DNA from: Albidovulum denitrificans
GTDB taxonomy: Bacteria > Pseudomonadota > Alphaproteobacteria > Rhodobacterales > Rhodobacteraceae
Length of the DNA stretch: 42,571 nt
Assembly: GCF_002973535.1 (NCBI RefSeq)
Contig: NZ_PVEP01000015.1
Span: 1 to 42,571, forward strand
Direction of reading: 5' to 3'
How positions within the stretch are numbered: position 1 is the stretch's first letter; every line of letters starts with the position of its first letter. Shown here one piece after another: positions 1 to 6,525 of the stretch. A model generated the notes under the pieces. The model made no database searches. It had not been told where the DNA came from and worked only from the letters and a program-made list of their open reading frames with translations. The position numbers and the translations under genes are program-made.

Positions 1-39
1 GAATCTTTGCGGTTCTTTCACTCCTGCCGGGGCCGCCAT
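1..39. repeat. 39-bp terminal direct repeat, left copy (att core candidate)
   Basis: The first 39 bases, starting GAATCTTTGCGGTTC and ending GGGGCCGCCAT, recur exactly at 42533-42571. Identity stops at base 40, where no sequence remains on the right to compare. The copy lies about 30 bp beyond the integrase stop codon, the usual place for an attachment site of a tyrosine integrase. It can be attL core or a circular-assembly overlap. It does not fold like a tRNA 3' end because no T-loop consensus is present. Confidence 0.85.
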
Positions 40-69
40 CTTCCGATTTTCTCGTTTATTATCAATGCT

Positions 70-1122
70 CTATTTCTGGTTTACAGAGCGGTTTACAGGG
101 TTTCGTTTTTGTTCCGTTCCCAAAAGCACCTTCCGGCGGTCTGCTTCGCGGGTGTAGCCCTCGGCCTCGGACAGGGTTTTGTGGCCGCCCCATGTCATGA
201 TTGCATGCGCCGGGCCGCCCGATTCCGCGATCAGGGTTAGGCGGGTGGCGCGCAGGCCGTGGGCGGTCTTGCCGATGATCTTCGCATCCTCGGCCGCGCG
301 GCTGATGAGGTTCGACAGGCCCTTGAACGATCGGACGCGGCCGTTGACCTCCAGGAAAGTGAAGCCGCGCACCTCGGCGAGGCACTGATGCAGGATCTTG
401 CGATCCGCCTCCATCCATTCCGCCCAGGCGGGCAGGGCGCTAGTCCATGGCACCAGCGCGTCGTGGCCCGTCTTTGACTGGCGGAACCGCAGAAGGCCGT
501 CGCTGGATACCATCGAGGGCGTCAGTCGCACCGCGTCGTTCGTTCGCGCGCCGGTCCAGTACAGCAGTTCAAAGCAGAGCCGTTGCGGGGTGCCGATGGC
601 CCATTTCGCCCGATAGCGCGCGACCTCCCGCTCATCCCAGGGCGCGCGCTTCTGGACTGGCGCTGCCTTCGGCTTTGTCACGCCATCGGTGGCGACGATC
701 CGCGTCATGTTGGCCTCGCGCGCATGGGCGCAGATCAGCCGCCATGTCTTCAGGCGCGCGATGGCGGGATGCGCGTCGAGCTTTTCCAGGTCCTTCCTGA
801 TGTGATAGTCGCGCAGGTCGGCCATCGGCGCCTTGCCGTAGAGCGTGGCGATGGCATCGCCATGACGCACCACCTGCGCGCGGTAGACGGCGCTGTAGCC
901 CCGGAACGCGGCCGTAGCCTTCAGGCCCTCCCATGCCGCGCCGATGGTGCCTTTCGTGGCGCGTGACCGGTCCGGTGCCTTCTTCGCCTCCTCGGCGTTC
1001 CAGGCGGCGATGAAATCGGGGTGATCCTCGGGGATATCGGTGGGCAGAGGCGCGCGGGTGACGCGGTGCCATTTGTAGAGCGTCCCGCCCTTCGTCATGC
1101 GATGGACGCGGGGCTGTTTCAC
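70..1122 (-). CDS. int: Tyrosine recombinase / phage integrase
   Basis: Site-specific integrase of the lambda Int family, about 350 residues. It cuts and joins phage and chromosomal att sites through a covalent phosphotyrosine. The C-terminal catalytic domain shows the expected residues: Arg near 193 in GARTNDAVRL, Lys near 217 in RQSKTGH, the HGLR box near 288-291, a His in GGHKT near 314 and the nucleophile Tyr near 323 in GYTREAD. The N-terminal half is a core-binding-like alpha-helical region. I chose the GTG at 1122-1120 because GGAG lies 7 nt upstream and it overlaps the TGA of the excisionase-like gene as GTGA; an ATG 27 bases further upstream has no such support. It is the last gene of the left early operon and ends next to the terminal repeat. 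Confidence 0.93.
   Translation of the reverse strand: MKQPRVHRMTKGGTLYKWHRVTRAPLPTDIPEDHPDFIAAWNAEEAKKAPDRSRATKGTIGAAWEGLKATAAFRGYSAVYRAQVVRHGDAIATLYGKAPMADLRDYHIRKDLEKLDAHPAIARLKTWRLICAHAREANMTRIVATDGVTKPKAAPVQKRAPWDEREVARYRAKWAIGTPQRLCFELLYWTGARTNDAVRLTPSMVSSDGLLRFRQSKTGHDALVPWTSALPAWAEWMEADRKILHQCLAEVRGFTFLEVNGRVRSFKGLSNLISRAAEDAKIIGKTAHGLRATRLTLIAESGGPAHAIMTWGGHKTLSEAEGYTREADRRKVLLGTEQKRNPVNRSVNQK
78..98 (+). repeat. Tandem GGTTTACAG repeats, candidate integrase arm sites
   Basis: GGTTTACAG occurs twice, at 78-86 and 90-98, with a 12-bp period, inside the last codons of the integrase gene and next to the terminal repeat. GTTTACAG occurs again at 42461-42468, and a palindromic variant CCGGTTTACCGG at 42511-42522. 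Short direct repeats on both sides of a core are typical arm-type binding sites of lambda-type integrases. That role is inference. Confidence 0.4.
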
Positions 1123-1367
1123 CCGCTCGCTCCGAAGATGTCGTCGCATCCGTTCGCGCCCCCCGCTGATTCTCCCTCATAGGGAAGATCGGACGCGAAG
1201 CGGTCGAGGTCCAGCCGGTCATAGAGACGCTTCGCGCCCAGCGGCTTGCGGGGGATATCGAGCTGGCGCAGCATCGAGGGGCTGACGCCGAGGTAGTGCG
1301 CGGCCTCATCGGCTGGCATCAGTCGCGGCGCGAAAGCGTGGTCGATGCGGGCGCGCGGGGCGGTCAT
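1119..1367 (-). CDS. Excisionase-like helix-turn-helix protein
   Basis: An 82-residue protein with a winged-helix/MerR-AlpA-like DNA-binding segment at about residues 17-60 (PADEAAHYLGVSPSMLRQLD). Small proteins of this type directly upstream of an integrase usually act as recombination directionality factors or as regulators of integrase. Its stop overlaps the integrase GTG by 4 bp and its ATG overlaps the stop of the DUF5131 gene as ATGA, so translation of the three genes is probably coupled. The acidic C-terminal tail is not recognisable. The function is inferred from position and fold type, not from a specific family match. Confidence 0.7.
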   Translation of the reverse strand: MTAPRARIDHAFAPRLMPADEAAHYLGVSPSMLRQLDIPRKPLGAKRLYDRLDLDRFASDLPYEGESAGGANGCDDIFGASG

Positions 1368-2401
1368 GTCACCTCCGGGAAAGCATCATGCGTCACCCCA
1401 TCGAGGAGGCGGCCCGCGCGCTTCTTGCCGACGCGATATAGGTCAGGTTCATCATGCCAATCGGCCTCCGGGTCGGCCATGTTCGTTGTGCCGAATAGCC
1501 ACTGGTTGTCCCACCACGTCGCGTTGGCGCGGTAGCCGCTGATGACATCGCCTGCGTTTTCGCCTGGCGTCCATTCACCCCACTGCTTGAACAGGAACGG
1601 GACGCCTGCCGCCGCGCACTGGTCACGAAGATCACGCGCCCAATCCGGGTGCATCGGCCGCGCGCCGGGGCCGCTCTCGCCTCCGGCGATGATCCAGCGG
1701 AGACGGCGGCATAGATCGACATATGTCCGATCTCCTACGGTGGCGCGCGGGTCAATCGGCCAATCCGGTGCGCCTTTTGGCATCCAGATGCGCCCCGAAA
1801 GGGCGTCCATGAAGCTGGGGGCGTTCCCAATGGGATTGCCGTAGGGGATTTTCGTCAGGTCAAGCTGTCCAAGCAGCGGCTCACATGACGAAAAATGAAC
1901 CTTCGCCGGAATGCTCAGAAGGCGAGGTATTCGCCGATCCGCCTCGGTCTGGTTCTCGACCGTGGTGCCGAGCCAGACGTTATCCCAGCCGTTGCCCCAT
2001 GCCGGGGCGCCATATCCATCGGGCAGCATCTTCCCGATGTTCTGGGGGCGCTTGGTCAGGAGGAGCCAGTCGAGGTGCGGGGTCCGCGCGATCAGGTGCC
2101 AGAGGTCGCCGCGCCAGCCGCTTGTGATAGAGCCGTGGTTATCGAATACATCGGCCAGCGAGGCGCAGAACACGCGGTAGCGGATACCCTTCGCGCGTGC
2201 CTCGGCGTTCCATTTCTCCGGCCCCTTCCAGTACGCGGGCGATGTGCGTCGCCGCGACCCATGCGGCCCCCATTCGACATGACCGCTCCGCTTCGCCCAG
2301 CCCTCGGCGTAGCAATGATCGCAAGCCGGGCTGACCTTGGTGCAGCCGGTCCATGGGTTGAACGTCTTGTCGCACCACTCGATTGCGGTCTGGTTAGCCA
2401 T
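1364..2401 (-). CDS. DUF5131 family protein (phage Gp37/Gp68-like)
   Basis: A 345-residue protein starting MANQTAIEWCDKTFNPWTGC, which is the family signature of the DUF5131 / phage Gp37-Gp68 group. The N-terminal cysteines C20, C27 and C30 (C-x6-C-x2-C) resemble an iron-sulfur cluster motif, and the family is often compared with radical-SAM enzymes of the spore photoproduct lyase type. Its reaction is unknown. Further conserved-looking blocks are WLLLTKRPQN, HFSSCEPLL and WIIAGGESGPGARPM, and WARDLRDQC towards the C-terminus. It overlaps the downstream excisionase-like gene (ATGA) and the upstream methyltransferase-like gene (8 bp), so it belongs to the left early operon. A role in nucleic-acid modification or repair is only a guess. 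Confidence 0.85.
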   Translation of the reverse strand: MANQTAIEWCDKTFNPWTGCTKVSPACDHCYAEGWAKRSGHVEWGPHGSRRRTSPAYWKGPEKWNAEARAKGIRYRVFCASLADVFDNHGSITSGWRGDLWHLIARTPHLDWLLLTKRPQNIGKMLPDGYGAPAWGNGWDNVWLGTTVENQTEADRRIPRLLSIPAKVHFSSCEPLLGQLDLTKIPYGNPIGNAPSFMDALSGRIWMPKGAPDWPIDPRATVGDRTYVDLCRRLRWIIAGGESGPGARPMHPDWARDLRDQCAAAGVPFLFKQWGEWTPGENAGDVISGYRANATWWDNQWLFGTTNMADPEADWHDEPDLYRVGKKRAGRLLDGVTHDAFPEVT

Positions 2402-3083
2402 TCGCGGCCTCCATCATGGTCTCGGCATGTCCGCCCCACTGGTCAGCGGCGGCGGCCATCATTTTCGGGAAGGACCGGCTGCGCAGGCGGGCGCGCTCCG
2501 GTCCGGGTGGCATCCGATGGATGCGGCACCAGCGTTTCCATTCTGCGCTGAGGCGTTCCGGTTCGGGCAGCATGTCGGTCGGTTCCAGTTCCGGCAGGCC
2601 GCGCAGGTACCAGCCGGTCGCCTTGTAGGCCGGTTCGCCGAACCAGAAGGGCTGCACCATCTGCGGCGTGGGCAGGTCGCCCGGCATCCTGTCGCGGGCG
2701 AGGTCGTTCATTTCCGGGTTCTCGATTGCGACGCGCTCGATCGGGGCTGTCCAGCAGGCGGTGAAGACCGACACGCCAGTATCGAATTCGTCGCGCATGT
2801 CGGCCCATGTGCGCCCGGCGGGGAGCTTCTTTGGCTGCGTCCACTTCCCCGGTCCGCTCATCCAGCGGCGCCCCGACCGGCAGAGCCGGGTGCAGGGCGG
2901 ATGCATCACGGCCAGCAGGTCCCAGCCGTCGTTCAGGATGCCGTCACGGATATCGCAGACGACGTGGCGGTTCGATCCATCCTCGGCCGGGAGCATGTCG
3001 CAGGACCACACGTCATGGCCCCGCGCCGCGAAGGCCCGGCGGGCGATGCCGCTCGTCTCGCAGCCGATCAGGACCTTGGCCAT
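2394..3083 (-). CDS. C5-cytosine-methyltransferase-like phage protein
   Basis: About 229 residues, starting MAKVLIGCETSGIARRAF. The Rossmann-like start (glycine/Ser-Gly loop, then WSCDMLP), the HPPCT motif and the later IENPEMN motif match motifs I, IV and VI of C5-cytosine methyltransferases, where the Cys in PPC is the catalytic nucleophile. It is shorter than a full restriction-type enzyme and I see no clear target-recognition domain. It may be an orphan or degenerate DNA methylase, or a related base-modifying enzyme. The open frame extends further upstream, but GAGG 7 nt before the ATG at 3083 and the typical start favour the shorter form. The upstream junction carries the recurrent operon motif described for 4042-4071. 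Confidence 0.75.
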   Translation of the reverse strand: MAKVLIGCETSGIARRAFAARGHDVWSCDMLPAEDGSNRHVVCDIRDGILNDGWDLLAVMHPPCTRLCRSGRRWMSGPGKWTQPKKLPAGRTWADMRDEFDTGVSVFTACWTAPIERVAIENPEMNDLARDRMPGDLPTPQMVQPFWFGEPAYKATGWYLRGLPELEPTDMLPEPERLSAEWKRWCRIHRMPPGPERARLRSRSFPKMMAAAADQWGGHAETMMEAANG

Positions 3084-3102
3084 GGGGTGCCTCTGGGGGT
3101 GA

Positions 3103-4041
3103 TTAGGTGGACTGGCCTGACGGGGCTTCACCCTCCCAGCCGATCGGCATCTGGAAGCCCGCCGCGTTCTTGTGGCCGCCGCCGCCGTAGTTGGCGGCGA
3201 TCTCCGCAACATCGAGGCCGCCTTCCCCGCGCGATCGCAGCGAGAACACGCGTGCATCTGCGCGGTCGAAGTAGCAGGCGGCAAAGGGTGCGTCTTCGGC
3301 CATGGCACCGGCAGCATCGCTGGCCATGGTGTAGGGCAGGTTCGCGACCGGGACGCGGTGACCGCCGATCACCATTTCGCGGCGGGTGATCTTCAGAAGC
3401 TCACCAATGTCTTTGTGGTGCTTGCGCTCGATTGCGGCACCTTCTGCGGCGGCAGCGTTTCGCCCGGCGCCAGTTTCAAGCGTCGAGGCAAGATCGCTCC
3501 AAACCCTGAAGTCATAGGGGTGGCTGAAATACCATGCCGCAATGTCACGCGAGCGTGTCTCGCTGAATTTCCACAGATCTCGGTCAGCAACATAGTCCAC
3601 AAGTGCAGGGCGCTGCTCACCCGGATGGAAGAAGTCCCATGCGATCTGGGCGCCGGAGCGGTCCATGTCGAAAATGACATAGCTGGAAGCGTAGGGGATA
3701 CCTTCACAAATATCCTGCGCCACATTCATGGTGTGGCGCTTCCATCCGAATGGCGGTGTCCACGCACTCATGTCGACGCCGAACCCCTTAAGGTCGGCTT
3801 CCGCTGTCTTGTGATGATCGAGGATCAGGATCGAACGGGCGGCTTTGGCCATCTGGTCCAGCACCGGGCGCTTGTAGCTGAAATCGACCATGATCACGTC
3901 GGCGCCGTTCACGTCCGGCGCCGGCGCACCATAGGTGCCGGGCACATATTCGACCTGGTCGCCAAGCGCCTTTCGAACCGCCCAGGCGGCGGTGAACCCA
4001 TCGGCGCAGTTGCCGTGATATATGCAAATGGTCTTGGTCAT
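3103..4041 (-). CDS. DHH/DHHA1-family phosphoesterase
   Basis: A 312-residue protein of the DHH superfamily, which hydrolyses phosphodiester bonds in short oligonucleotides (nanoRNases) or cyclic dinucleotides with metal ions. The sequence shows the metal-binding blocks in order: YHGNCADGFTAAW near the start, MVDFSYKR, then LILDHHKT carrying the DHH triad. The C-terminal DHHA1 substrate-binding motif GGGGHKNAAGF follows. Two ATGs lie together; the second (4041) is at the better distance from GGAGG. In a phage early operon it could recycle RNA fragments or remove cyclic-nucleotide alarm signals used by CBASS/Thoeris-like defences. The second idea is inference only. The substrate cannot be told from sequence. 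Confidence 0.85.
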   Translation of the reverse strand: MTKTICIYHGNCADGFTAAWAVRKALGDQVEYVPGTYGAPAPDVNGADVIMVDFSYKRPVLDQMAKAARSILILDHHKTAEADLKGFGVDMSAWTPPFGWKRHTMNVAQDICEGIPYASSYVIFDMDRSGAQIAWDFFHPGEQRPALVDYVADRDLWKFSETRSRDIAAWYFSHPYDFRVWSDLASTLETGAGRNAAAAEGAAIERKHHKDIGELLKITRREMVIGGHRVPVANLPYTMASDAAGAMAEDAPFAACYFDRADARVFSLRSRGEGGLDVAEIAANYGGGGHKNAAGFQMPIGWEGEAPSGQST

Positions 4042-4071
4042 CATTCCCTCCGGGGTGGTCAGGTGGACTAC
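4042..4071 (-). repeat. Recurrent intergenic junction with ribosome binding site
   Basis: Read on the minus strand, the gap before the DHH gene is TCCACCTGACCACCCCGGAG-G followed by the start codon. Closely similar strings lie upstream of the neighbouring genes at 3084-3112, 4335-4354 and 4587-4610, and looser versions at 4811-4835, 40744-40769 and 41090-41110. The upstream gene's stop codon often falls inside the copy (for example ST-stop encoded by TCCACCTGA). The copies supply the Shine-Dalgarno GGAGG. Confidence 0.6.
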
Positions 4072-4328
4072 CGCGAGTGCGGGCAGTCCCAATCGCAATG
4101 TTCGGTTCCGGCGAGCATGCAGGTGCCGTCGGAGGTCATCCCGCATTCGTCGAACCCGCCGTCGTCCTGGTTATCCCATTCATCGGGGTGGCCATCGTCT
4201 TGGTCGCGGTCGATCCTGCCCGTCTTCAGATCGACGTATCCGCTGAAACTGCAATCGGCCTGGACGCACCAGCAGTTGATTCCGTCATCGCGCATCTGCG
4301 CTTTGCAGTCAGGGCAGTGTCTCGGCAC
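4068..4328 (-). CDS. Small cysteine-rich zinc-ribbon-like protein
   Basis: An 86-residue acidic protein with nine cysteines. CPDCKAQM at the N-terminus and CWCVQADC about 14 residues later look like the knuckles of a zinc ribbon; the rest (DDGHPDEW, GMTSDGTCML, HCDWDC) is rich in Asp and Cys. The start is GTG at 4328, 8 nt behind GGAGG. I do not recognise a specific family. It lies inside the left early operon between the DHH gene and another small unknown gene, so a host-takeover or regulatory role is possible but unproven. Confidence 0.65.
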   Translation of the reverse strand: MPRHCPDCKAQMRDDGINCWCVQADCSFSGYVDLKTGRIDRDQDDGHPDEWDNQDDGGFDECGMTSDGTCMLAGTEHCDWDCPHSR

Positions 4329-4357
4329 CGTCGTGTCCTCCGTGATTAGGTGGGCTT

Positions 4358-4582
4358 TCAGTCAGCAAGAAACCTGTAGTCGATCGCGCCGGGGCCGAGC
4401 GACGTTAGCGCCTTCAGTTCGGCTTCGAACGCTCGGAGTCGATCCTCATCGTGGGTTTGCGGCGACAACGTTCTGACCCACACTTTGACGGGAGTTCCAT
4501 TTTCATCAACGCCCTCCCAGATCCTGCATGGCGCACCTTCGATCATCGTCAGTTGTTTTGTTGGTTCGATCGTCAGTTTCAT
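4358..4582 (-). CDS. Small hypothetical phage protein
   Basis: A 74-residue protein starting MKLTIEPTKQLTMIEGAPCR, with predicted beta strands in the first half (CRIWEGVDENGTPVKVWVRT) and a helix in the second. It has no membrane segment or signal peptide. GGAGG lies 6 nt before the ATG. I do not recognise the family; position and spacing make it a genuine member of the left early operon. Confidence 0.65.
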   Translation of the reverse strand: MKLTIEPTKQLTMIEGAPCRIWEGVDENGTPVKVWVRTLSPQTHDEDRLRAFEAELKALTSLGPGAIDYRFLAD

Positions 4583-4600
4583 CGTTACCTCCGGGGGGTG

Positions 4601-4801
4601 TCAGGTGGATTCGTATTCCCAGCAGTCGATGTCGGCCTCGGCGCAAGCCTCTGGGCCTTCCTCGCGCTGGTAGTCTTCGGCGTAGTAGAGGGGAGCCGTC
4701 TCACGGGCGTACTCAGCAACGCTTGATCCATCCGCGAAGGTCTCACCGCCGAGGCGGACCATCTCTTTGACAAACCGCTCTGTGAATTCTTCTAGTTCCA
4801 T
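4601..4801 (-). CDS. Small acidic hypothetical protein
   Basis: A 66-residue, strongly acidic, mainly helical protein (MELEEFTERFVKEMVRL at the start, EYEST at the end). The ATG at 4801 follows GGAGGG at a 10-nt distance; an in-frame ATG further upstream lies within the ribosome-binding stretch and is unlikely. Small acidic early phage proteins often bind host proteins or mimic DNA, but nothing here identifies a partner. Confidence 0.6.
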   Translation of the reverse strand: MELEEFTERFVKEMVRLGGETFADGSSVAEYARETAPLYYAEDYQREEGPEACAEADIDCWEYEST

Positions 4802-4845
4802 CGCGATGTTCCCTCCGGGGGTCATTTTCTGGACTGGTCTGGCGG

Positions 4846-5160
4846 TCAGAGACCGCCCTTGCCCTGCCGGTCCCGCCAGCGGTCGTACCCTTCGGGGTCG
4901 GTGCGGCTGTCGGGTTCGCGGTCGGGGGTTTGGGTTTCGGGTCGCGCAGGCCTTGCCTTGGCTTCGCCGCGGCGGTCGGCCTGATCGCGGATCGAGGCGG
5001 TCGGGCGGTCGCAAAGGCAGCGGCCGGTTTCCGGGTTTGCGATGCACTGCCGCGTTGCCGGGTCGATGACCATCACGCAGCGGTCGCCCATGGCGGCGGC
5101 AGGTGTGGCAAAGCCGATGGCCAGAAGCGGCAGGGCCGGGATGATACGATACAGGGTCAT
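4846..5160 (-). CDS. Secreted/periplasmic small protein with signal peptide
   Basis: A 104-residue protein. Residues 1-23 form a signal peptide (RIIPALPLLAIGFATPAAA) with an AxA cleavage site just before MGDRC. The mature part holds four cysteines (RC, QC, RCLC), suggesting disulfides, followed by a long charged Arg/Pro/Glu-rich tail from about residue 60. GGAGAG precedes the ATG at 5160. The exported location and position next to tiny membrane proteins suggest an envelope role such as superinfection exclusion; this is inference. Confidence 0.6.
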   Translation of the reverse strand: MTLYRIIPALPLLAIGFATPAAAMGDRCVMVIDPATRQCIANPETGRCLCDRPTASIRDQADRRGEAKARPARPETQTPDREPDSRTDPEGYDRWRDRQGKGGL

Positions 5161-5204
5161 TGCACTCTCCATGCGGTTGGGTCCCCACCCAAATCGGAAA
5201 ACTG

Positions 5205-5288
5205 TCAGAAGAGGCGGCCAGCGATGGCGGCCGCGATCAGAAGGGCGACGGTCGCGCCCCATGCCAGAGCGGCGATGCGCGCGGTCAT
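5205..5288 (-). CDS. 27-residue single-span membrane peptide
   Basis: A tiny open frame, MTARIAALAWGATVALLIA and so on, ending GRLF. Nearly the whole length is one hydrophobic helix. Its ATG overlaps the TGA of the next upstream small gene as ATGA. It is the third member of a coupled chain (5576 to 5205) and is supported mainly by this arrangement and by the hydrophobic pattern. Confidence 0.5.
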   Translation of the reverse strand: MTARIAALAWGATVALLIAAAIAGRLF

Positions 5289-5416
5289 CCGCGCGGCTCA
5301 TCGGCGCCGTCGATGATTTCGCTCATCTCGGCCGCCAGCCAGATGCCGCCGATGACGATGACGGCGATCAGCAGCATCGTGGCGCACAGGCCCGCGAAGA
5401 ATGCCCCCCAGCACAT
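5285..5416 (-). CDS. 43-residue single-span membrane protein
   Basis: Open frame starting MCWGAFFAGLCATMLLIAVI, with one clear transmembrane helix at residues 4-29 followed by a short acidic tail (EIIDGADEPRG). The ATG lies 1 nt after the stop of the upstream gene (TGACATG) and its own stop overlaps the next start (ATGA). Size, topology and coupling make it a credible small phage membrane protein of unknown function. Confidence 0.55.
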   Translation of the reverse strand: MCWGAFFAGLCATMLLIAVIVIGGIWLAAEMSEIIDGADEPRG

Positions 5417-5417
5417 G

Positions 5418-5576
5418 TCAGGACCCCGACGCGATGCGGGCGGCGTTGTGATCGGTCCACGCGGCCTCGGCCAGCTGGGCCACCACGATGCTGGCGACGA
5501 AGGCGGCGGTCAGGATGAAAAGGCGGCGGCGCTGTTCGGCCTGCCTGCGGCGAATGTTGTGAAGCGCGGGTTTCAT
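5418..5576 (-). CDS. 52-residue membrane-anchored small protein
   Basis: Open frame starting MKPALHNIRRRQAEQRRRLF: a basic cytoplasmic head, one transmembrane helix at about residues 19-40, then a short tail (TDHNAARIASGS). This is a positive-inside single-pass topology. The ATG overlaps the stop of the upstream gene as ATGA, and the following gene starts 1 nt after its stop. Function unknown. Confidence 0.55.
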   Translation of the reverse strand: MKPALHNIRRRQAEQRRRLFILTAAFVASIVVAQLAEAAWTDHNAARIASGS

Positions 5577-5767
5577 GCTGCATCCCCGCCGGTCGAGGGC
5601 CGGGTGACCCGGCGCGGGCGGATCTGGCTGACGGTCGTGCCCCGCGCGCTGGTCAGGGTCAGCCAGGCAAGGTTGCGGACGCTTTGCCCGACCTTCTGGG
5701 CGAATTCAGGGTCAGTGACAATGCGCAAGGCATCCTGCACCGCCTGGGTCTTCGGGAAGATGGGCAT
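5573..5767 (-). CDS. First gene of the left early operon, hypothetical
   Basis: A 64-residue protein starting MPIFPKTQAVQDALRIVTDP. It is basic, with a helical first half (QAVQDALRIVTDPEFAQKVGQSVRNLAW) and a loose Arg/Thr-rich tail. I chose the ATG at 5767 because GGAGG lies 5 nt upstream; an in-frame ATG 12 bases earlier lacks that spacing. Being promoter-proximal under direct operator control, it should be among the first proteins made on induction. It is not recognised. Confidence 0.6.
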   Translation of the reverse strand: MPIFPKTQAVQDALRIVTDPEFAQKVGQSVRNLAWLTLTSARGTTVSQIRPRRVTRPSTGGDAA

Positions 5768-5795
5768 GTCGGCCTCCATCGGTTTCGATGAAGGA

Positions 5796-5825
5796 TATAT
5801 TGCGAATATCGCAACAGAAGGTCAA
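5796..5825 (-). promoter_or_regulatory. Left early promoter (PL-like)
   Basis: On the minus strand, TTGACC (5820-5825 on the plus strand) is followed after 18 nt by AATATA (5796-5801), a good sigma70-type promoter. The spacer contains operator 5800-5814, so a bound repressor would block RNA polymerase. It would drive the genes from 5767 down to the integrase. Confidence 0.6.
5800..5814. promoter_or_regulatory. Repressor operator, left site 1
   Basis: The 15-bp near-palindrome TTGCGAATATCGCAA lies inside the spacer of the left early promoter. It belongs to the same family as the sites at 5834-5848, 6840-6854, 6866-6880 and 6900-6914. Confidence 0.7.
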
Positions 5826-5833
5826 CTATAAAT

Positions 5834-5848
5834 TTGCGATATTCGCAA
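5834..5848. promoter_or_regulatory. Repressor operator, left site 2
   Basis: TTGCGATATTCGCAA is the exact reverse complement of site 1 and lies 34 bp from it (about three helical turns), allowing side-by-side binding of repressor dimers. It is directly next to the stop codon of the secreted protein gene. Confidence 0.7.
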
Positions 5849-6376
5849 TTAGTTTGACGTGCCGATCTGCGCGATGCTCCAGTCGAAGCTTGTGTAGCCG
5901 TTAATTCGTAGGCTTGACGGGTCGATTTCGGCGATGTCGTCTCCGTCTCTTACCGGCCCGGTGCATACTGCGGCTCCTGCAATTGATGCACCGAAGCTGT
6001 TGGCGGCCTCATACCGTATCCCCAGCCTCACGAGCTTATAGTTGCCGGATTCCCAAAGCCTCTTCGACAGGTCCATCGAATGCTTCGCTTCGGAATTGCG
6101 CGACATGAAGGCTTCATCATGCTTCTTCCGTTCTTCAAAGTTCCATCCTTGAGACTCTTCCCAGGTGGCGCTCGATACGGTCGGGCCAATCAATTCTGTG
6201 CGGCGATAGCTTGATGGCGACTTCAATCGCTCGGAGAGGACCTGTTCGCAAGCCTCGGCAAGCTTCTCTTCGGACGATTTGAAAGGCCACCAAGCCAGTG
6301 CTGGCTGACTGCCGGCAACTGTAATTAATACCGAAACAACGGCACATATTGATTTCGAATCACATATTTTCAACAT
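5849..6376 (-). CDS. Secreted hypothetical protein, lysogenic-cargo (moron) candidate
   Basis: A 175-residue protein with an N-terminal signal peptide (SICAVVSVLITVAGSQPALA, cleavage about residue 28) followed by WWPFKSSEEKLAEACEQVLS. The mature part holds an LKSPSSYRR stretch also seen in short exported proteins of mobile elements; I cannot name the family. It is less GC-rich than its neighbours, which suggests separate acquisition. It lies downstream of the repressor in the same direction, so the repressor transcript could read through into it during lysogeny. No Shine-Dalgarno sequence precedes the ATG. A role in changing the lysogen's envelope is inference. Confidence 0.6.
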   Translation of the reverse strand: MLKICDSKSICAVVSVLITVAGSQPALAWWPFKSSEEKLAEACEQVLSERLKSPSSYRRTELIGPTVSSATWEESQGWNFEERKKHDEAFMSRNSEAKHSMDLSKRLWESGNYKLVRLGIRYEAANSFGASIAGAAVCTGPVRDGDDIAEIDPSSLRINGYTSFDWSIAQIGTSN

Positions 6377-6525
6377 CTGGTAGTTTTTCCACTGAGCCAG
6401 TCGCGCAGCACGACATCTGGCGTATGGTTAATCGAGCGTGTTCGATATATGTTCTCAGAACGCTGTAGGGATATGGGGCATGGATCTGGCAGACATTGTC
6501 GAGGTCACGGAGCGGCTTCGTCAAA
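6377..6525. other. 149-bp gap downstream of the repressor
   Basis: This stretch is more AT-rich than the surroundings. I see no convincing terminator and no clear sigma70 promoter for the secreted protein gene. A plus-strand open frame starting at 6481 runs from here into the repressor gene antisense and is discussed as rejected. Confidence 0.4.

Noticed and set aside
1-39. tRNA 3' end as the attachment site
   Set aside because: The repeat contains GGGGCCGCCA, which resembles an acceptor stem with CCA, but no T-stem pairing and no TTCRA loop can be found.
3084-3317. N-terminal extension of the methyltransferase-like gene
   Set aside because: The upstream part is Arg/Pro/Ala-rich, antisense to nothing useful, and overlaps the DHH gene; the ATG at 3083 has the proper signal.
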